A stretch of 64,000 nt of DNA. Source: Stagnimonas sp. (GTDB taxonomy: Bacteria > Pseudomonadota > Gammaproteobacteria > Nevskiales > Nevskiaceae). The DNA lies in assembly GCA_030696045.1 (NCBI GenBank), contig JAUYNO010000093.1:24800-88799 (forward strand). The letters run 5' to 3'. The notes below the pieces were generated by a model. The model was given only the letters and a program-made list of their open reading frames with translations, was not told the DNA's origin and ran no database searches. A program made the position numbers and the translations under genes. Positions 57,089 through 64,000 of this stretch are shown piece after piece. Position 1 is the first letter of the stretch. The number at the start of each line of letters is the position of its first letter.

Positions 57089-57988
57089 ATGGACAGCACC
57101 AGCCTGACCCAGTACGCCCTGGTCAACGGCGCCCGCCTGCGCTACGTCGATCAGGGGCAGGGGCCGCCGCTGCTGCTGATCCACGGCCTGGGCGCCAGCC
57201 ATGCCGACTGGGACCAGCAGATCGCCGCGCTCTCCCGCATCTTCCGGGTGATCGCCCCCGACCTGCGCGGCCATGGCGACAGCGACGCGCAAGGGCCGTA
57301 TTCGGTAGAGCGCTTCGCCACCGACCTGTTCCAGCTGGTGGAGCAGCTGGGCCTGGGTGCCCACGCCCTGATCGGCCACTCGATGGGTGGCGCGGTGGCG
57401 ATGCAGATGGCGATCCTGCGGCCGGAGCGCATCGTCAAGCTGGTGCTCTGCAACACCCTGCCCAGCTTCCGGCCCCGCACCCTGGCGCAGAAGCAGCAGC
57501 TCTGGCTGCGACTCTGGGTGGCTAGGCTGCTCGGCAATGCCCGGCTGTCCCGGATCACCGCGAAGCGCATGTTCCCGAACCCCGACCAGCAGGTCCTGCG
57601 CGAGGCGGTGGCGGAGCGCAACGGCCGCACCGATAGCGCGGTTTACCTGGAGAGCCTGCGGGCCTTGTCCCGCTGGTCGGTGCAGGACAAGCTGCAATGG
57701 CTGCGCATGCCCAGCCTGGTGCTGGCCAGCGAGCACGACTATTTTCCCGCCAGCGAGGCGCAGACCTTCGCCGAGGCACTGCCCGACGGGCGCTACCGGA
57801 TGTTCGAGGGCGCCCACCACGGGCTGCCGATGGAACGGCCGGACGAATTCAACCGCACGGTGCTGGACTTCCTGATGCCGGGCGCCGGAACCGCCGGCGG
57901 CAAGGGCGAGACCGCGCTCAACTGGCTACGGGTCGATACCCAGGCGGTGCCGAAGATCGACGTCAAGGACCTACTGAAAAAGGTCTAG
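57089..57988 (+). CDS. Alpha/beta hydrolase
   Basis: 299 residues, alpha/beta hydrolase fold close to 3-oxoadipate enol-lactonase/PcaD-like enzymes, though other enzymes of the pathway are absent. Oxyanion HG in LLLIHGLGASHADW, nucleophile Ser in LIGHSMGGAVAMQM near residue 98, acid Asp in ASEHDYFP, His in EGAHHGLPMERP. A C-terminal extension of about 35 residues (TALNWLRVDTQAV) is not part of the fold. Its last 18 bp overlap the 3' end of the convergent VOC gene. The substrate is unknown. Confidence 0.85.
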   Translation: MDSTSLTQYALVNGARLRYVDQGQGPPLLLIHGLGASHADWDQQIAALSRIFRVIAPDLRGHGDSDAQGPYSVERFATDLFQLVEQLGLGAHALIGHSMGGAVAMQMAILRPERIVKLVLCNTLPSFRPRTLAQKQQLWLRLWVARLLGNARLSRITAKRMFPNPDQQVLREAVAERNGRTDSAVYLESLRALSRWSVQDKLQWLRMPSLVLASEHDYFPASEAQTFAEALPDGRYRMFEGAHHGLPMERPDEFNRTVLDFLMPGAGTAGGKGETALNWLRVDTQAVPKIDVKDLLKKV

Positions 57989-58381
57989 CTTCTTTGGCGT
58001 ATGGCAGGCCACAGCAAGCTTGTTGCCGTCGGGGTCTCTGAAATAAGCGCCGTAATAGTGCGCGTGATATTCAGGCCTGGGTCCGGGTCTGCCTTCACAA
58101 GTTCCGCCACTGGCCAAAGCGACCTCATAGACCCGTTGAACCTGCGCATGGCTTTCGGCGAGGAAGGCCACCATGTTTCCGTTGCCCGGGTGTGGGATCA
58201 GTCGATTGAATGGTCTGCCAATCACAAACAGCGGCCTGCCTCCCGGTGTGGCCTCCCAAGCCGCCCACGGGCGCTCTGTTTCGCAAAATCGCTGTTTGAT
58301 GCCAAGGGCAGCCATCACCGGGACATAGAAGCCGAGCGATTTTTGAAAATCGCTGATGCCAACAAAGACGTGGGAGAACAT
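57971..58381 (-). CDS. VOC family protein (glyoxalase/bleomycin resistance fold)
   Basis: 136 residues with the paired beta-alpha-beta-beta-beta units of the VOC superfamily: FSHVFVGISDFQKSLGFY at the start and YYGAYFRDPDGNKLAVACH at the end, which hold likely metal ligands (His4, Glu, and His/Glu near the C-terminus). Substrate unknown. It is the last gene of a minus-strand set of five beginning at 60611 and overlaps the alpha/beta hydrolase by 18 bp. Confidence 0.85.
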   Translation of the reverse strand: MFSHVFVGISDFQKSLGFYVPVMAALGIKQRFCETERPWAAWEATPGGRPLFVIGRPFNRLIPHPGNGNMVAFLAESHAQVQRVYEVALASGGTCEGRPGPRPEYHAHYYGAYFRDPDGNKLAVACHTPKKLDLFQ

Positions 58382-58435
58382 GGCTCGCTGTCTTTCTTAG
58401 GTGTGCTCATCGTGAGTTAGTAAGCGCTTGGGTCG

Positions 58436-58717
58436 CTACAAATTGCCCCGCTCCAACTCATGGAGGTAATGAAACTCCGGTGCTTCCACCCCAGCCACTC
58501 GGCGGATCTCCACCAGTCTAGGCGATTCAAAAAACGCCCTGGCATTGGCGATGGAATCCCACCGGGAGAAGTGGATGATCTTGTTGGGATCGTTTTCGTT
58601 GCGCAGCACGGTATAGCACTGCTCGCCCGCTGCCTTGCGCATCGAAGCCGCAGCGTCGAAGACCTGTTTCCATGCGGTGTAGTCCTTGACAGCGTGGATG
58701 ATGAGAACGTGGTCCAT
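58436..58717 (-). CDS. ABM (antibiotic biosynthesis monooxygenase)-like small protein
   Basis: 93 residues with a dimeric alpha/beta barrel look: HVLIIHAVKDYTAWKQVFD, IIHFSRWDSIANARAFFES and a C-terminal EFHYLHE. Members act as cofactor-free monooxygenases or heme-binding or sensory proteins. It follows panB after 27 bp in the island operon. Confidence 0.78.
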   Translation of the reverse strand: MDHVLIIHAVKDYTAWKQVFDAAASMRKAAGEQCYTVLRNENDPNKIIHFSRWDSIANARAFFESPRLVEIRRVAGVEAPEFHYLHELERGNL

Positions 58718-58744
58718 GGCGTCGTTGCGATGTCCGGCGGTGGT

Positions 58745-59596
58745 TTAGAAACAGTGCTCGGCCGCAGGGAAAGTCTTGGCTTTCACTTCGGCGACATAGG
58801 CGGCAACGGCGGCCTGGATACTCGTTTTCCCCGCCATGAAGTTCTTCACGAAGCGTGGCTTGCGGCCAGGGAACACATCCAGCAGGTCGTGCAAGACCAG
58901 CACCTGGCCAGAGCAGTCTGGCCCCGCACCAATGCCGATGGTGGGAATGCTCAGCGCCGCTGTTATCTCCGTACCAAGCGTGGATGGAATGGCTTCGAGC
59001 AGCACCATGCTGGCGCCTGCGGCTTGCAGAGCGAGAGCATCGGCCTTGAGTGCGGCTGCATTCTCGATGGTCTTGCCCTGAATCTTGTAGCCGCCGAGCA
59101 GGTGGATGGATTGCGGCATCAAGCCCAGATGCCCGCACACCGGCACACCGCGCTGGGTCAGGAATTGCACGGTGTCGGCGAGCCAGCCACCGCCTTCCAG
59201 CTTCACCATGTGGGCGCCCGCCCGCATGAGCGTGGTGGCTTGCCGGTAGGTATCCGCTGGCGAGGCCAACGCGCCCACGGGCAGATCGGCCATCAACAGG
59301 GCAGTGCGGTTGCCGCGCGCTACGCTGGCGGTGTGGTAGGCGATGTCGGCCAGCCTCACCGGCACCGTGCTGCTGTGGCCCTGGCAGACCATGCCCAGCG
59401 AGTCGCCCACCAGCAGCACTTCCACCCCGCACTGGTTCAGCAGCGCGGCAAAGCTGGCGTCGTAGCAGGTGAGCACCGCTATTTTCTCGCCCTTGCCGCG
59501 CAGCGCCGCAAGGCGAGTGACCGTGATGGGCTGTTGCGTGGGCCCAGTGTCCAGCTCGTGCAGATAGCCCGGCAGAGGGTTCACGCTCTGGCTCAC
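58745..59596 (-). CDS. panB: 3-methyl-2-oxobutanoate hydroxymethyltransferase (PanB)
   Basis: 283 residues. Makes ketopantoate, the first step of pantothenate synthesis. [23 protein letters not shown] and [17 protein letters not shown] are the PanB motifs. The GTG start overlaps the 52-codon gene upstream as GTGA. It is not next to panC or panD but sits with hydrolase genes of different base use, so it may be a second, transferred copy; whether another panB exists elsewhere is not visible. Confidence 0.93.
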   Translation of the reverse strand: MSQSVNPLPGYLHELDTGPTQQPITVTRLAALRGKGEKIAVLTCYDASFAALLNQCGVEVLLVGDSLGMVCQGHSSTVPVRLADIAYHTASVARGNRTALLMADLPVGALASPADTYRQATTLMRAGAHMVKLEGGGWLADTVQFLTQRGVPVCGHLGLMPQSIHLLGGYKIQGKTIENAAALKADALALQAAGASMVLLEAIPSTLGTEITAALSIPTIGIGAGPDCSGQVLVLHDLLDVFPGRKPRFVKNFMAGKTSIQAAVAAYVAEVKAKTFPAAEHCF

Positions 59597-59751
59597 GTGC
59601 CCTGCTCCGCGCAGGCTTGGATGGCATCGTCGAGACGGTCGTTGCCCCAGAACATCTCCGCCGCCTTCGGGGTCGATGACGGCTCATGGAGAGTTGCAGC
59701 CAGTGGAAAGCCTGCGGTGGCTGGGAGGCCGACCAGCGTGCTCGTGCTCAT
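59593..59751 (-). pseudogene. 52-codon chimeric remnant between panB and the dienelactone hydrolase gene
   Basis: An open frame of 52 codons with a start overlapping the hydrolase stop (ATGA) and a stop overlapping the panB start (GTGA). Its first half ([21 protein letters not shown]) looks like the N-terminus of an alpha/beta hydrolase, and its second half ([17 protein letters not shown]) like the C-terminus of DsbA-type/2-hydroxychromene-2-carboxylate isomerases. An in-frame deletion joining two ancestral neighbours is the likely origin. It may or may not give a stable peptide. Confidence 0.6.
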
Positions 59752-60611
59752 GGTCTGAGCCGACGCGCAAAGAAGGCGAGGATTTCATCGCGTGCGGCGA
59801 TAGTTGGCTGGCCTGCCTCATCAATCAGGTGTGCCGTGACTACGCTGTGCGGACTGGCGACCACCTGCTCGAAGAACGGTGAGAGGCCATCCTTTTTCGC
59901 CGCGCTGTCGGGCAGTACCCGCCCGATGAACCGCTCACCGAGTGCTGCGGTGTACGCCGCAAACCGCTCTGCCCTGCAGAAGCGATCACCTGCAAAACGA
60001 TAGGCCAGCACGGTGAGGTCCTCCTGCTCCAGTCGCCGGCGCACGAGGGCGATTTCCTCCGGTGCGATCTCAAGCCCTGCCGGGTCGTTCATCGGCAGGG
60101 TTGGTTGCGAGAGCACGGGTGCGAGCATGGCGGGTTCCAGCATCATCGTCAGCGCAAAGTTGCCGGTGAAACACATGCCAATTGCCCCCACCCCCGGCCC
60201 GCCGCACTCGGCGTGCGCCAGGCGCGCCAATGCCCGCAGCCACTGCGTGACCGGGCTGGATTGGTTGGCGCTGAGCGCGCGGAACTCGGCACTCACGCAG
60301 GCGCGCTGGAACACCGTCTTGCTCTCGTCGGCATTCGGCACCGTGCCGTCTCGCCCAAATAGAGAGGGCATATAGACGGTAAAGCCCGCATCGCGCACCC
60401 AGCGCGCGAAGCGCGCCACTTCAGGGCTGATGCCGGGCATCTCGGTCATCACGATCACGGCCGGGCCGCTGCCTGCCACATGCACAACCTTGCTGGCGTC
60501 ATTGAGGCTGATCTGGCGTGGGGTGAAATCGCTGAGGCTGTCGGCCTCGTGCAGTTTTTGCCGTGGCATGGTGGGTACGCTCGTCAGAAGAATCGTTTGC
60601 TGGAATTGCAT
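59748..60611 (-). CDS. Dienelactone hydrolase family protein
   Basis: 287 residues of the DLH family, with the cysteine nucleophile in GAIGMCFTGNFAL and an early VIVMTEMPGISPEVARFA segment that matches the family. Asp near YRFAGDRFC and His in VASPHSVVTAHLIDEAG complete a plausible triad. A second ATG at 60569 (MPRQKLHEAD) is possible. Likely role in aromatic ring-cleavage metabolism, but no ring-cleaving enzyme is present. First gene of the island operon, divergent from the regulator at 60675. Confidence 0.82.
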   Translation of the reverse strand: MQFQQTILLTSVPTMPRQKLHEADSLSDFTPRQISLNDASKVVHVAGSGPAVIVMTEMPGISPEVARFARWVRDAGFTVYMPSLFGRDGTVPNADESKTVFQRACVSAEFRALSANQSSPVTQWLRALARLAHAECGGPGVGAIGMCFTGNFALTMMLEPAMLAPVLSQPTLPMNDPAGLEIAPEEIALVRRRLEQEDLTVLAYRFAGDRFCRAERFAAYTAALGERFIGRVLPDSAAKKDGLSPFFEQVVASPHSVVTAHLIDEAGQPTIAARDEILAFFARRLRP

Positions 60612-60640
60612 TACAACGTCTTCGCGGCAACAATTGAACT

Positions 60641-60652
60641 GTCTATTTAGAC
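60641..60652. promoter_or_regulatory. Possible operator between the island operon and its regulator
   Basis: GTCTA-TT-TAGAC inverted repeat in the 63-bp gap between divergent starts. TTGAAC at 60634-60639 may be a -35 for the regulator gene, with TATTCG at 60655-60660 at a short 15-bp spacing. Plausible site for the AraC-type protein. Confidence 0.4.
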
Positions 60653-60674
60653 TCTATTCGAGCTATTTCGGACA

Positions 60675-61649
60675 ATGTTCGATTTCACCATTCTGGTTGC
60701 ATCGGGTGGCTTTGCCTCGGCAGTCGCTGTCACGCTTGACCTGCTCGATACGGCTGCCTTCTTGGCTCCGCGCATCGGCGTGGCCACCCCCACTTGGCGC
60801 GTGCTGTCCTTGAGCGATGGGCCGACGCAGCTGAGCAATGGCTTGAGTCTCAATGCCAAGCGGCTCACCCGCCGCACTGCCCCTGATGCCTCCATCTGGG
60901 TCGTGCCTGGCCTTGCGACCCAGAGCACGGTCAGCACGGACGCCCGCGTGCTGCAGTCCGATGCGCTGCTGGCAATCAAGGCGCTCAAGGCGCAAGCCGG
61001 CGCTGGCGGTGTGGTGGCAGCATCGTGCTCGGCGGTTTTTCTGCTGCAAGCAGCGGGTTTGCTCAAAGACAAGAAGGCCACCACAACCTGGTGGCTCGCG
61101 CCACACCTGCAAAGCATTGAGCCGCGGTGCTCGGTGGATGCCAATCGGCTAGTGGTTTGCGACGGCAAGGTCTGGACGGCTGGTGCGGCCTTCGCGCAGA
61201 CCGATCTGATGCTGCAATTGCTGCGCGCGCGCTTTGGCGCCGGGCTGGCCGATGCGGTGAGCCGTGTGCTGTTGATTGATGGTCGCGAGGCGCAAGCGCC
61301 GTATATCGTCCCCACCATGTTGGCCAACGGCAATGCGCTGATTGCCAAGCTCTCGCAGCAGATCGAAGCGGCACTGCCGCAGACGCCCAGTGTGGGTGAG
61401 ATGGCAGCAGCCCTGTGCATTTCAGAACGCACGCTGACGCGCCGGGTCAGGGCCGCGACGGGAAAAAGTACCAGCGCATTGATCCAGTTCGTGCGGCTCA
61501 AACGAGCGAGGCTGCTGCTGGAAACCAGCCGCATGTCGGTTGAGCAGGTCGCCGAACAGGTGGGCTACCGTGACGCCACTGCATTGCGCCGCTTGATGCG
61601 CAAGGTGCTCGCGGCGACGCCACGGCAGTTTCGGCAGATCAACAACTGA
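60675..61649 (+). CDS. AraC family regulator with DJ-1/PfpI-like domain (GATase1_AraC)
   Basis: 324 residues: an N-terminal class I glutamine-amidotransferase-like domain (about 1-190; Cys in VAASCSAVFLLQAAGLL at the nucleophile elbow) and a C-terminal AraC helix-turn-helix pair (about 225-320; [21 protein letters not shown] and VEQVAEQVGYRDATALRRLM). This architecture is typical of regulators of small-molecule catabolism (CdhR, GbdR type). Divergent from the dienelactone hydrolase operon, which it probably controls. Confidence 0.9.
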   Translation: MFDFTILVASGGFASAVAVTLDLLDTAAFLAPRIGVATPTWRVLSLSDGPTQLSNGLSLNAKRLTRRTAPDASIWVVPGLATQSTVSTDARVLQSDALLAIKALKAQAGAGGVVAASCSAVFLLQAAGLLKDKKATTTWWLAPHLQSIEPRCSVDANRLVVCDGKVWTAGAAFAQTDLMLQLLRARFGAGLADAVSRVLLIDGREAQAPYIVPTMLANGNALIAKLSQQIEAALPQTPSVGEMAAALCISERTLTRRVRAATGKSTSALIQFVRLKRARLLLETSRMSVEQVAEQVGYRDATALRRLMRKVLAATPRQFRQINN

Positions 61650-61741
61650 GGCAGTGGCAACTGAATACTGGACTATCCTCCGGGCTAGCAGGCAGCCGGG
61701 GCCTACGCAAGCTGCGTCATCGGGACTCGTGCAGGGCTTCT

Positions 61742-62605
61742 CTAGCTTACGAAGCGCATCGACAGGTCGATGGCGCGCAGGTGCTTGGTGAGGCCGCCGA
61801 CCGAGATCCGGTCCACGCCGGTTTCCGCCAGCCGGCGGATATTGTCCAGCGTCGCGCCGCCGGAGTATTCGATCAGGGTATGGCCGCCAGCGGCCCTATG
61901 CTCGCGACACAGGCGCACTGCCTCGCGGATCTCGCGGTCCGGCAGTTCGTCGACCAGCAGCAGATCGACATCCTCGGCCAGGGCCGCGCGTACCTCGTCG
62001 AGATCCTCGGCCTCGGTCATCAGCGGCACCCCGGCATTGAGCGCGCGCGCGGCGCGCAGCGCGGCAGCGATGCCACCGGCGGCGGCGATATGGTTTTCCT
62101 TGATGAGGATGCCGTCGTAGAGGCCGATGCGATGGTTGACGCCGCCGCCGACCAGCACCGCGTACTTCTGGGCATTGCGCAGGCCGGGCAGGGTCTTGCG
62201 GGTGTCGGCGATGGCACAGCCAGTGCCGGCCACGGCGGCGACATAGCCGGCCACCGTGGTCGCGGTGCCCGACAGGGTCTGCAGGAAGTTGAGGGCGCTG
62301 CGCTCGCCGGTGAGCAGGGCGCGCGCGGGGCCGGCCAGCGTGAACAGCACGGCGTCGGCGGCCACGCGCTCGCCTTCACCGACCTGCCAGTCGATGGCGA
62401 TTTCCGGATCGAGCTGGCGGAATACCTCGTCCACCCAGGGGCGGCCGCAGATCACTGCCGCCTCGCGGCAGATCACCCGCGCCTGCGCCGGATGGTCCGG
62501 GCTCAGGCGGGCGGTGTGGTCGCCGGCGCTGCCCAGGTCCTCCGCCAGCGCGGCGCGGACCGTCTCGGCCAGGTTGTTGACATACGCCGGTAGCTGGATC
62601 GTCAT
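61742..62605 (-). CDS. nadC: Quinolinate phosphoribosyltransferase (carboxylating)
   Basis: 287 residues. Makes nicotinate mononucleotide from quinolinate and PRPP in NAD synthesis. DTRKTLPGLRNAQKYAVLVGGG and HRIGLYDGILIKENH are the family active-site motifs, and IEYSGGATLDNIRRLAETGVD is near the C-terminus. The start is the ATG at 62605; a GTG at 62623 inside the heptamer repeat is also in frame. It follows argF by a short repeat-filled gap. Confidence 0.96.
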   Translation of the reverse strand: MTIQLPAYVNNLAETVRAALAEDLGSAGDHTARLSPDHPAQARVICREAAVICGRPWVDEVFRQLDPEIAIDWQVGEGERVAADAVLFTLAGPARALLTGERSALNFLQTLSGTATTVAGYVAAVAGTGCAIADTRKTLPGLRNAQKYAVLVGGGVNHRIGLYDGILIKENHIAAAGGIAAALRAARALNAGVPLMTEAEDLDEVRAALAEDVDLLLVDELPDREIREAVRLCREHRAAGGHTLIEYSGGATLDNIRRLAETGVDRISVGGLTKHLRAIDLSMRFVS

Positions 62606-62610
62606 CGCCG

Positions 62611-62650
62611 CCTCACGCCTCACGCCTCACGCATCACGCCTCACGCCTCC
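62611..62650 (-). repeat. Heptanucleotide tandem repeat between argF and nadC
   Basis: CCTCACG repeated five times (one copy CATCACG) from 62611 to 62645 plus a partial sixth unit. It contains the argF stop (62641-62643) and the ribosome binding region of nadC; read on the minus strand each unit carries GTGAGG. Confidence 0.85.
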
Positions 62651-63537
62651 AGCAGGAATTCGAGCAGGGCCATCTGTGCCCACAGCCGGTTCTCCGCCTC
62701 GTCCCAGACCACGCTCTGCGGGCCGTCGATCACCTCGCCCGTGACTTCCTCGCCGCGATGGGCGGGCAGGCAGTGCTGAAAGATCGCGTCCGGCCTGGCG
62801 CGCGCCATCAACTCGGCATTGACGGTGTAGGGGGTGAACGCGGCGAGCCGCTTCGCCTCTTCCTTCTCCTGGCCCATGCTGGTCCAGGTATCGGTCACGA
62901 TCAGGTCGGCGCCGTTGGCGGCGAAGGCGGCGCCGCGCATCAGCTCCACCGCGTCGCCGGCCCAGGCCAGCAGCGCACTGCTCGGCTCATAGCCCTTGGG
63001 GCAGGCGATGCGCAGCTTGAAGTCGAGCAGCTTCGCCGCCTCGATCCAGGAATGGCAGACGTTGTTGCCATCGCCGATCCAGGCCGCGGTCTTGCCGGCC
63101 AGCGGGCCGCGATGCTCGATCCAGGTCTGCAGGTCGGCCAGCAGCTGGCAGGGGTGGTGGAGGTTGCAGAGGCCGTTGATGACCGGCACCGAGGCATTGG
63201 CGGCCAGTTCCTGCTGGTCGGCGTGCGAGTCGTTGCGGATCATCACCGCGTCGACCATGCGCGACAGCACCTTGGCGGTGTCGCTGATCGGCTCGCTGCG
63301 GCCGAGCTGGGTGGCATCCCCGTGCAGGAACAGCGCGTGGCCGCCGAGCTTGGCGACGCCGGCTTCGAAGCTGACCCGGGTGCGGGTCGAGTTCTTGGTG
63401 AAGATCATCGCCAGCGTCTTGCCGGAGAGACTGCGGGGCAGGTCGCTTTTTTGCGCTTTCAGGCCGCGTGCGCGCTCGATCACGCGGTTGATCTCGGCGG
63501 CGGAGAGGTCGGAAAGCTTCAGGAAGTGGCGCGGCAT
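62641..63537 (-). CDS. argF: Ornithine carbamoyltransferase
   Basis: 298 residues. Carbamoyl phosphate site STRTRVSFE, HHPCQ, DTWTSMGQ and HCLPAHRGEEV are the OTC signatures, so it is not the N-acetylornithine carbamoyltransferase seen in some xanthomonads. Makes citrulline in arginine synthesis. The start is placed at MPRHFLKLSD; codons further up (63555, 63582) lie in the inverted repeat of the adjacent element and are not expected in the native protein. Confidence 0.96.
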   Translation of the reverse strand: MPRHFLKLSDLSAAEINRVIERARGLKAQKSDLPRSLSGKTLAMIFTKNSTRTRVSFEAGVAKLGGHALFLHGDATQLGRSEPISDTAKVLSRMVDAVMIRNDSHADQQELAANASVPVINGLCNLHHPCQLLADLQTWIEHRGPLAGKTAAWIGDGNNVCHSWIEAAKLLDFKLRIACPKGYEPSSALLAWAGDAVELMRGAAFAANGADLIVTDTWTSMGQEKEEAKRLAAFTPYTVNAELMARARPDAIFQHCLPAHRGEEVTGEVIDGPQSVVWDEAENRLWAQMALLEFLLEA

Positions 63538-63540
63538 GGC

Positions 63541-63809
63541 AGGGTGTGTTGGCATACAAGTGGTCGCTGCGTTGCGAGTCAAAACCGCGCAGTGCGAGGC
63601 GCGAGACGACGCTAAGGCTGGTTGCCTTCGCTAGTCTCGCAACGAAGCAATGCGCGGTTTTGGCCGCAACCCTTCGGGGCCGGACTGTTTTGGCGCATCG
63701 CGGCGTCAGCGAGTCCTTCGATGGCATCAACCATCGCGCGGCCTCCCTTCCTTGCGCTGCGCCAAAACAGCCTTCGGCCGCAGCGACCACTTATATGCCA
63801 ACACACCCT
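63541..63809. repeat. 269-bp palindromic element with 31-bp terminal inverted repeats
   Basis: Ends 63541-63571 and 63779-63809 are inverted copies of 31 bp with one mismatch, beginning AGGGTGTGTTGGCAT. TGGC flanks both sides (63537-63540, 63810-63813), perhaps a 4-bp target duplication. Inside are further perfect stems: AAAACCGCGCA/TGCGCGGTTTT (63581-63591, 63651-63661), GCGAGAC/GTCTCGC (63601-63607, 63634-63640), CTGTTTTGGCGCA and its complement (63685-63697, 63758-63770) and CGATGG/CCATCG (63719-63736). No convincing gene is inside. Resembles a MITE. Confidence 0.85.
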
Positions 63810-63825
63810 TGGCCTCAAACAAGAA

Positions 63826-63847
63826 GGGCCGCTCAAGCGAGCGGCCC
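63826..63847 (-). terminator. Terminator of sodB
   Basis: GGGCCGCTC-AAGC-GAGCGGCCC, a perfect 9-bp stem, followed on the minus strand by TTCTTGTTTG. It lies between the sodB stop and the palindromic element. Confidence 0.75.
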
Positions 63848-63871
63848 GGTCAGACGGAAATGTGAAGACCC

Positions 63872-64000
63872 TCAGCCGAGGTTCTTCTCCACGAACTCCC
63901 AATTGCACAGCGCCCAGAAGTGCTCGAGGTAGCTCGGGCGGGCGTTGCGATAGTCGATGTAATAGGCGTGTTCCCAGACGTCGCAGGTCAGCAGCGGCTT
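63872..64000 (-). CDS. sodB: Superoxide dismutase (Fe), C-terminal fragment
   Basis: The last 42 codons of an iron superoxide dismutase, cut by the window edge. [18 protein letters not shown] holds the metal-binding Asp and His (DVWEHAYY), and [13 protein letters not shown] is the usual end. It removes superoxide in the cytoplasm. Fe type is inferred from the ending; Fe and Mn forms are close. Confidence 0.93.
   Translation of the reverse strand, partial: KPLLTCDVWEHAYYIDYRNARPSYLEHFWALCNWEFVEKNLG

Noticed and set aside
62611..62650. CRISPR array
   Set aside because: The units are 7 bp and directly adjacent, with no spacers; a simple tandem repeat.
62641..63582. Longer argF starting at 63555 or 63582
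   Set aside because: Those codons lie inside the inverted repeat; ornithine carbamoyltransferases start near MPRHFLKL.
63541..63809. Insertion sequence with a transposase
   Set aside because: Only short frames exist inside and none looks like a transposase; it is listed as a non-autonomous palindromic element.

Overview
The window is a dense, GC-rich (roughly two-thirds G+C by eye) stretch of a gammaproteobacterial chromosome. The cvpA-purF-metZ order, the tmk-holB-pilZ trio, the GspG-N type II secretion genes, acnA, sthA and an RpfG-type HD-GYP regulator fit the Lysobacterales (Xanthomonadales) or a neighbouring lineage; the assignment to order is inference. No rRNA, tRNA, CRISPR array or complete insertion sequence was seen.

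Layout. 1-5 kb: cvpA-purF-metZ-CoA pyrophosphatase, then a DegV protein. 5-6.4 kb: sthA on the minus strand. 6.6-20.1 kb: a class I cellulose operon on the plus strand, bcsD - proline-rich bcsP-like gene - bcsQ - bcsAB fusion - bcsZ - bcsC - TPR lipoprotein, mostly with touching or overlapping genes. 20.1-26.6 kb, minus strand: an orphan ParA ATPase, a conserved 345-residue protein of unknown function, a subtilisin-like protease with a GlyGly-CTERM tail, and acnA. 26.7-32.9 kb: a 1716-residue hybrid histidine kinase overlapping an HD-GYP response regulator whose receiver domain seems to lack about 18 residues. 33-40.7 kb, minus strand: a small twin-CX3C secreted protein, mnmA, a NUDIX hydrolase and gspGHIJKLMN. 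40.8 kb: a rhombosortase, divergent from gspG. 41.5-42.7 kb: BON-domain and DUF883 proteins. 42.8-51.5 kb: fabD-fabG-acpP-fabF-pabB-pabC-mltG-tmk-holB-pilZ. 51.5-58 kb: a cyclic-nucleotide/rhodanese protein, an NlpC/P60 lipoprotein, trxB, a 2-Cys peroxiredoxin, sppA and an alpha/beta hydrolase. 58-61.7 kb: a small catabolic-looking island (VOC, ABM, panB, a 52-codon chimeric remnant, dienelactone hydrolase, divergent AraC-type regulator) whose base use differs from the surroundings. 61.7-64 kb: nadC, argF, a 269-bp palindromic element and the 3' end of sodB.

How the parts connect. Cellulose synthesis (BcsA has a PilZ domain) and the HD-GYP phosphodiesterase both belong to cyclic-di-GMP signalling, so the kinase/HD-GYP pair may feed into the bcs operon. 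The GlyGly-CTERM protease, the rhombosortase and the type II secretion genes form a plausible sort, cleave and release circuit within 18 kb.

Most unusual points: the rhombosortase/protease/T2SS set; four copies of a short amphipathic motif in the disordered Bcs protein and a TPR lipoprotein closing the bcs operon; the 269-bp element with 31-bp inverted ends next to argF; the deleted receiver domain; a PabB with Ala where Lys is expected; and a 52-codon gene that looks like a fusion of two gene ends.
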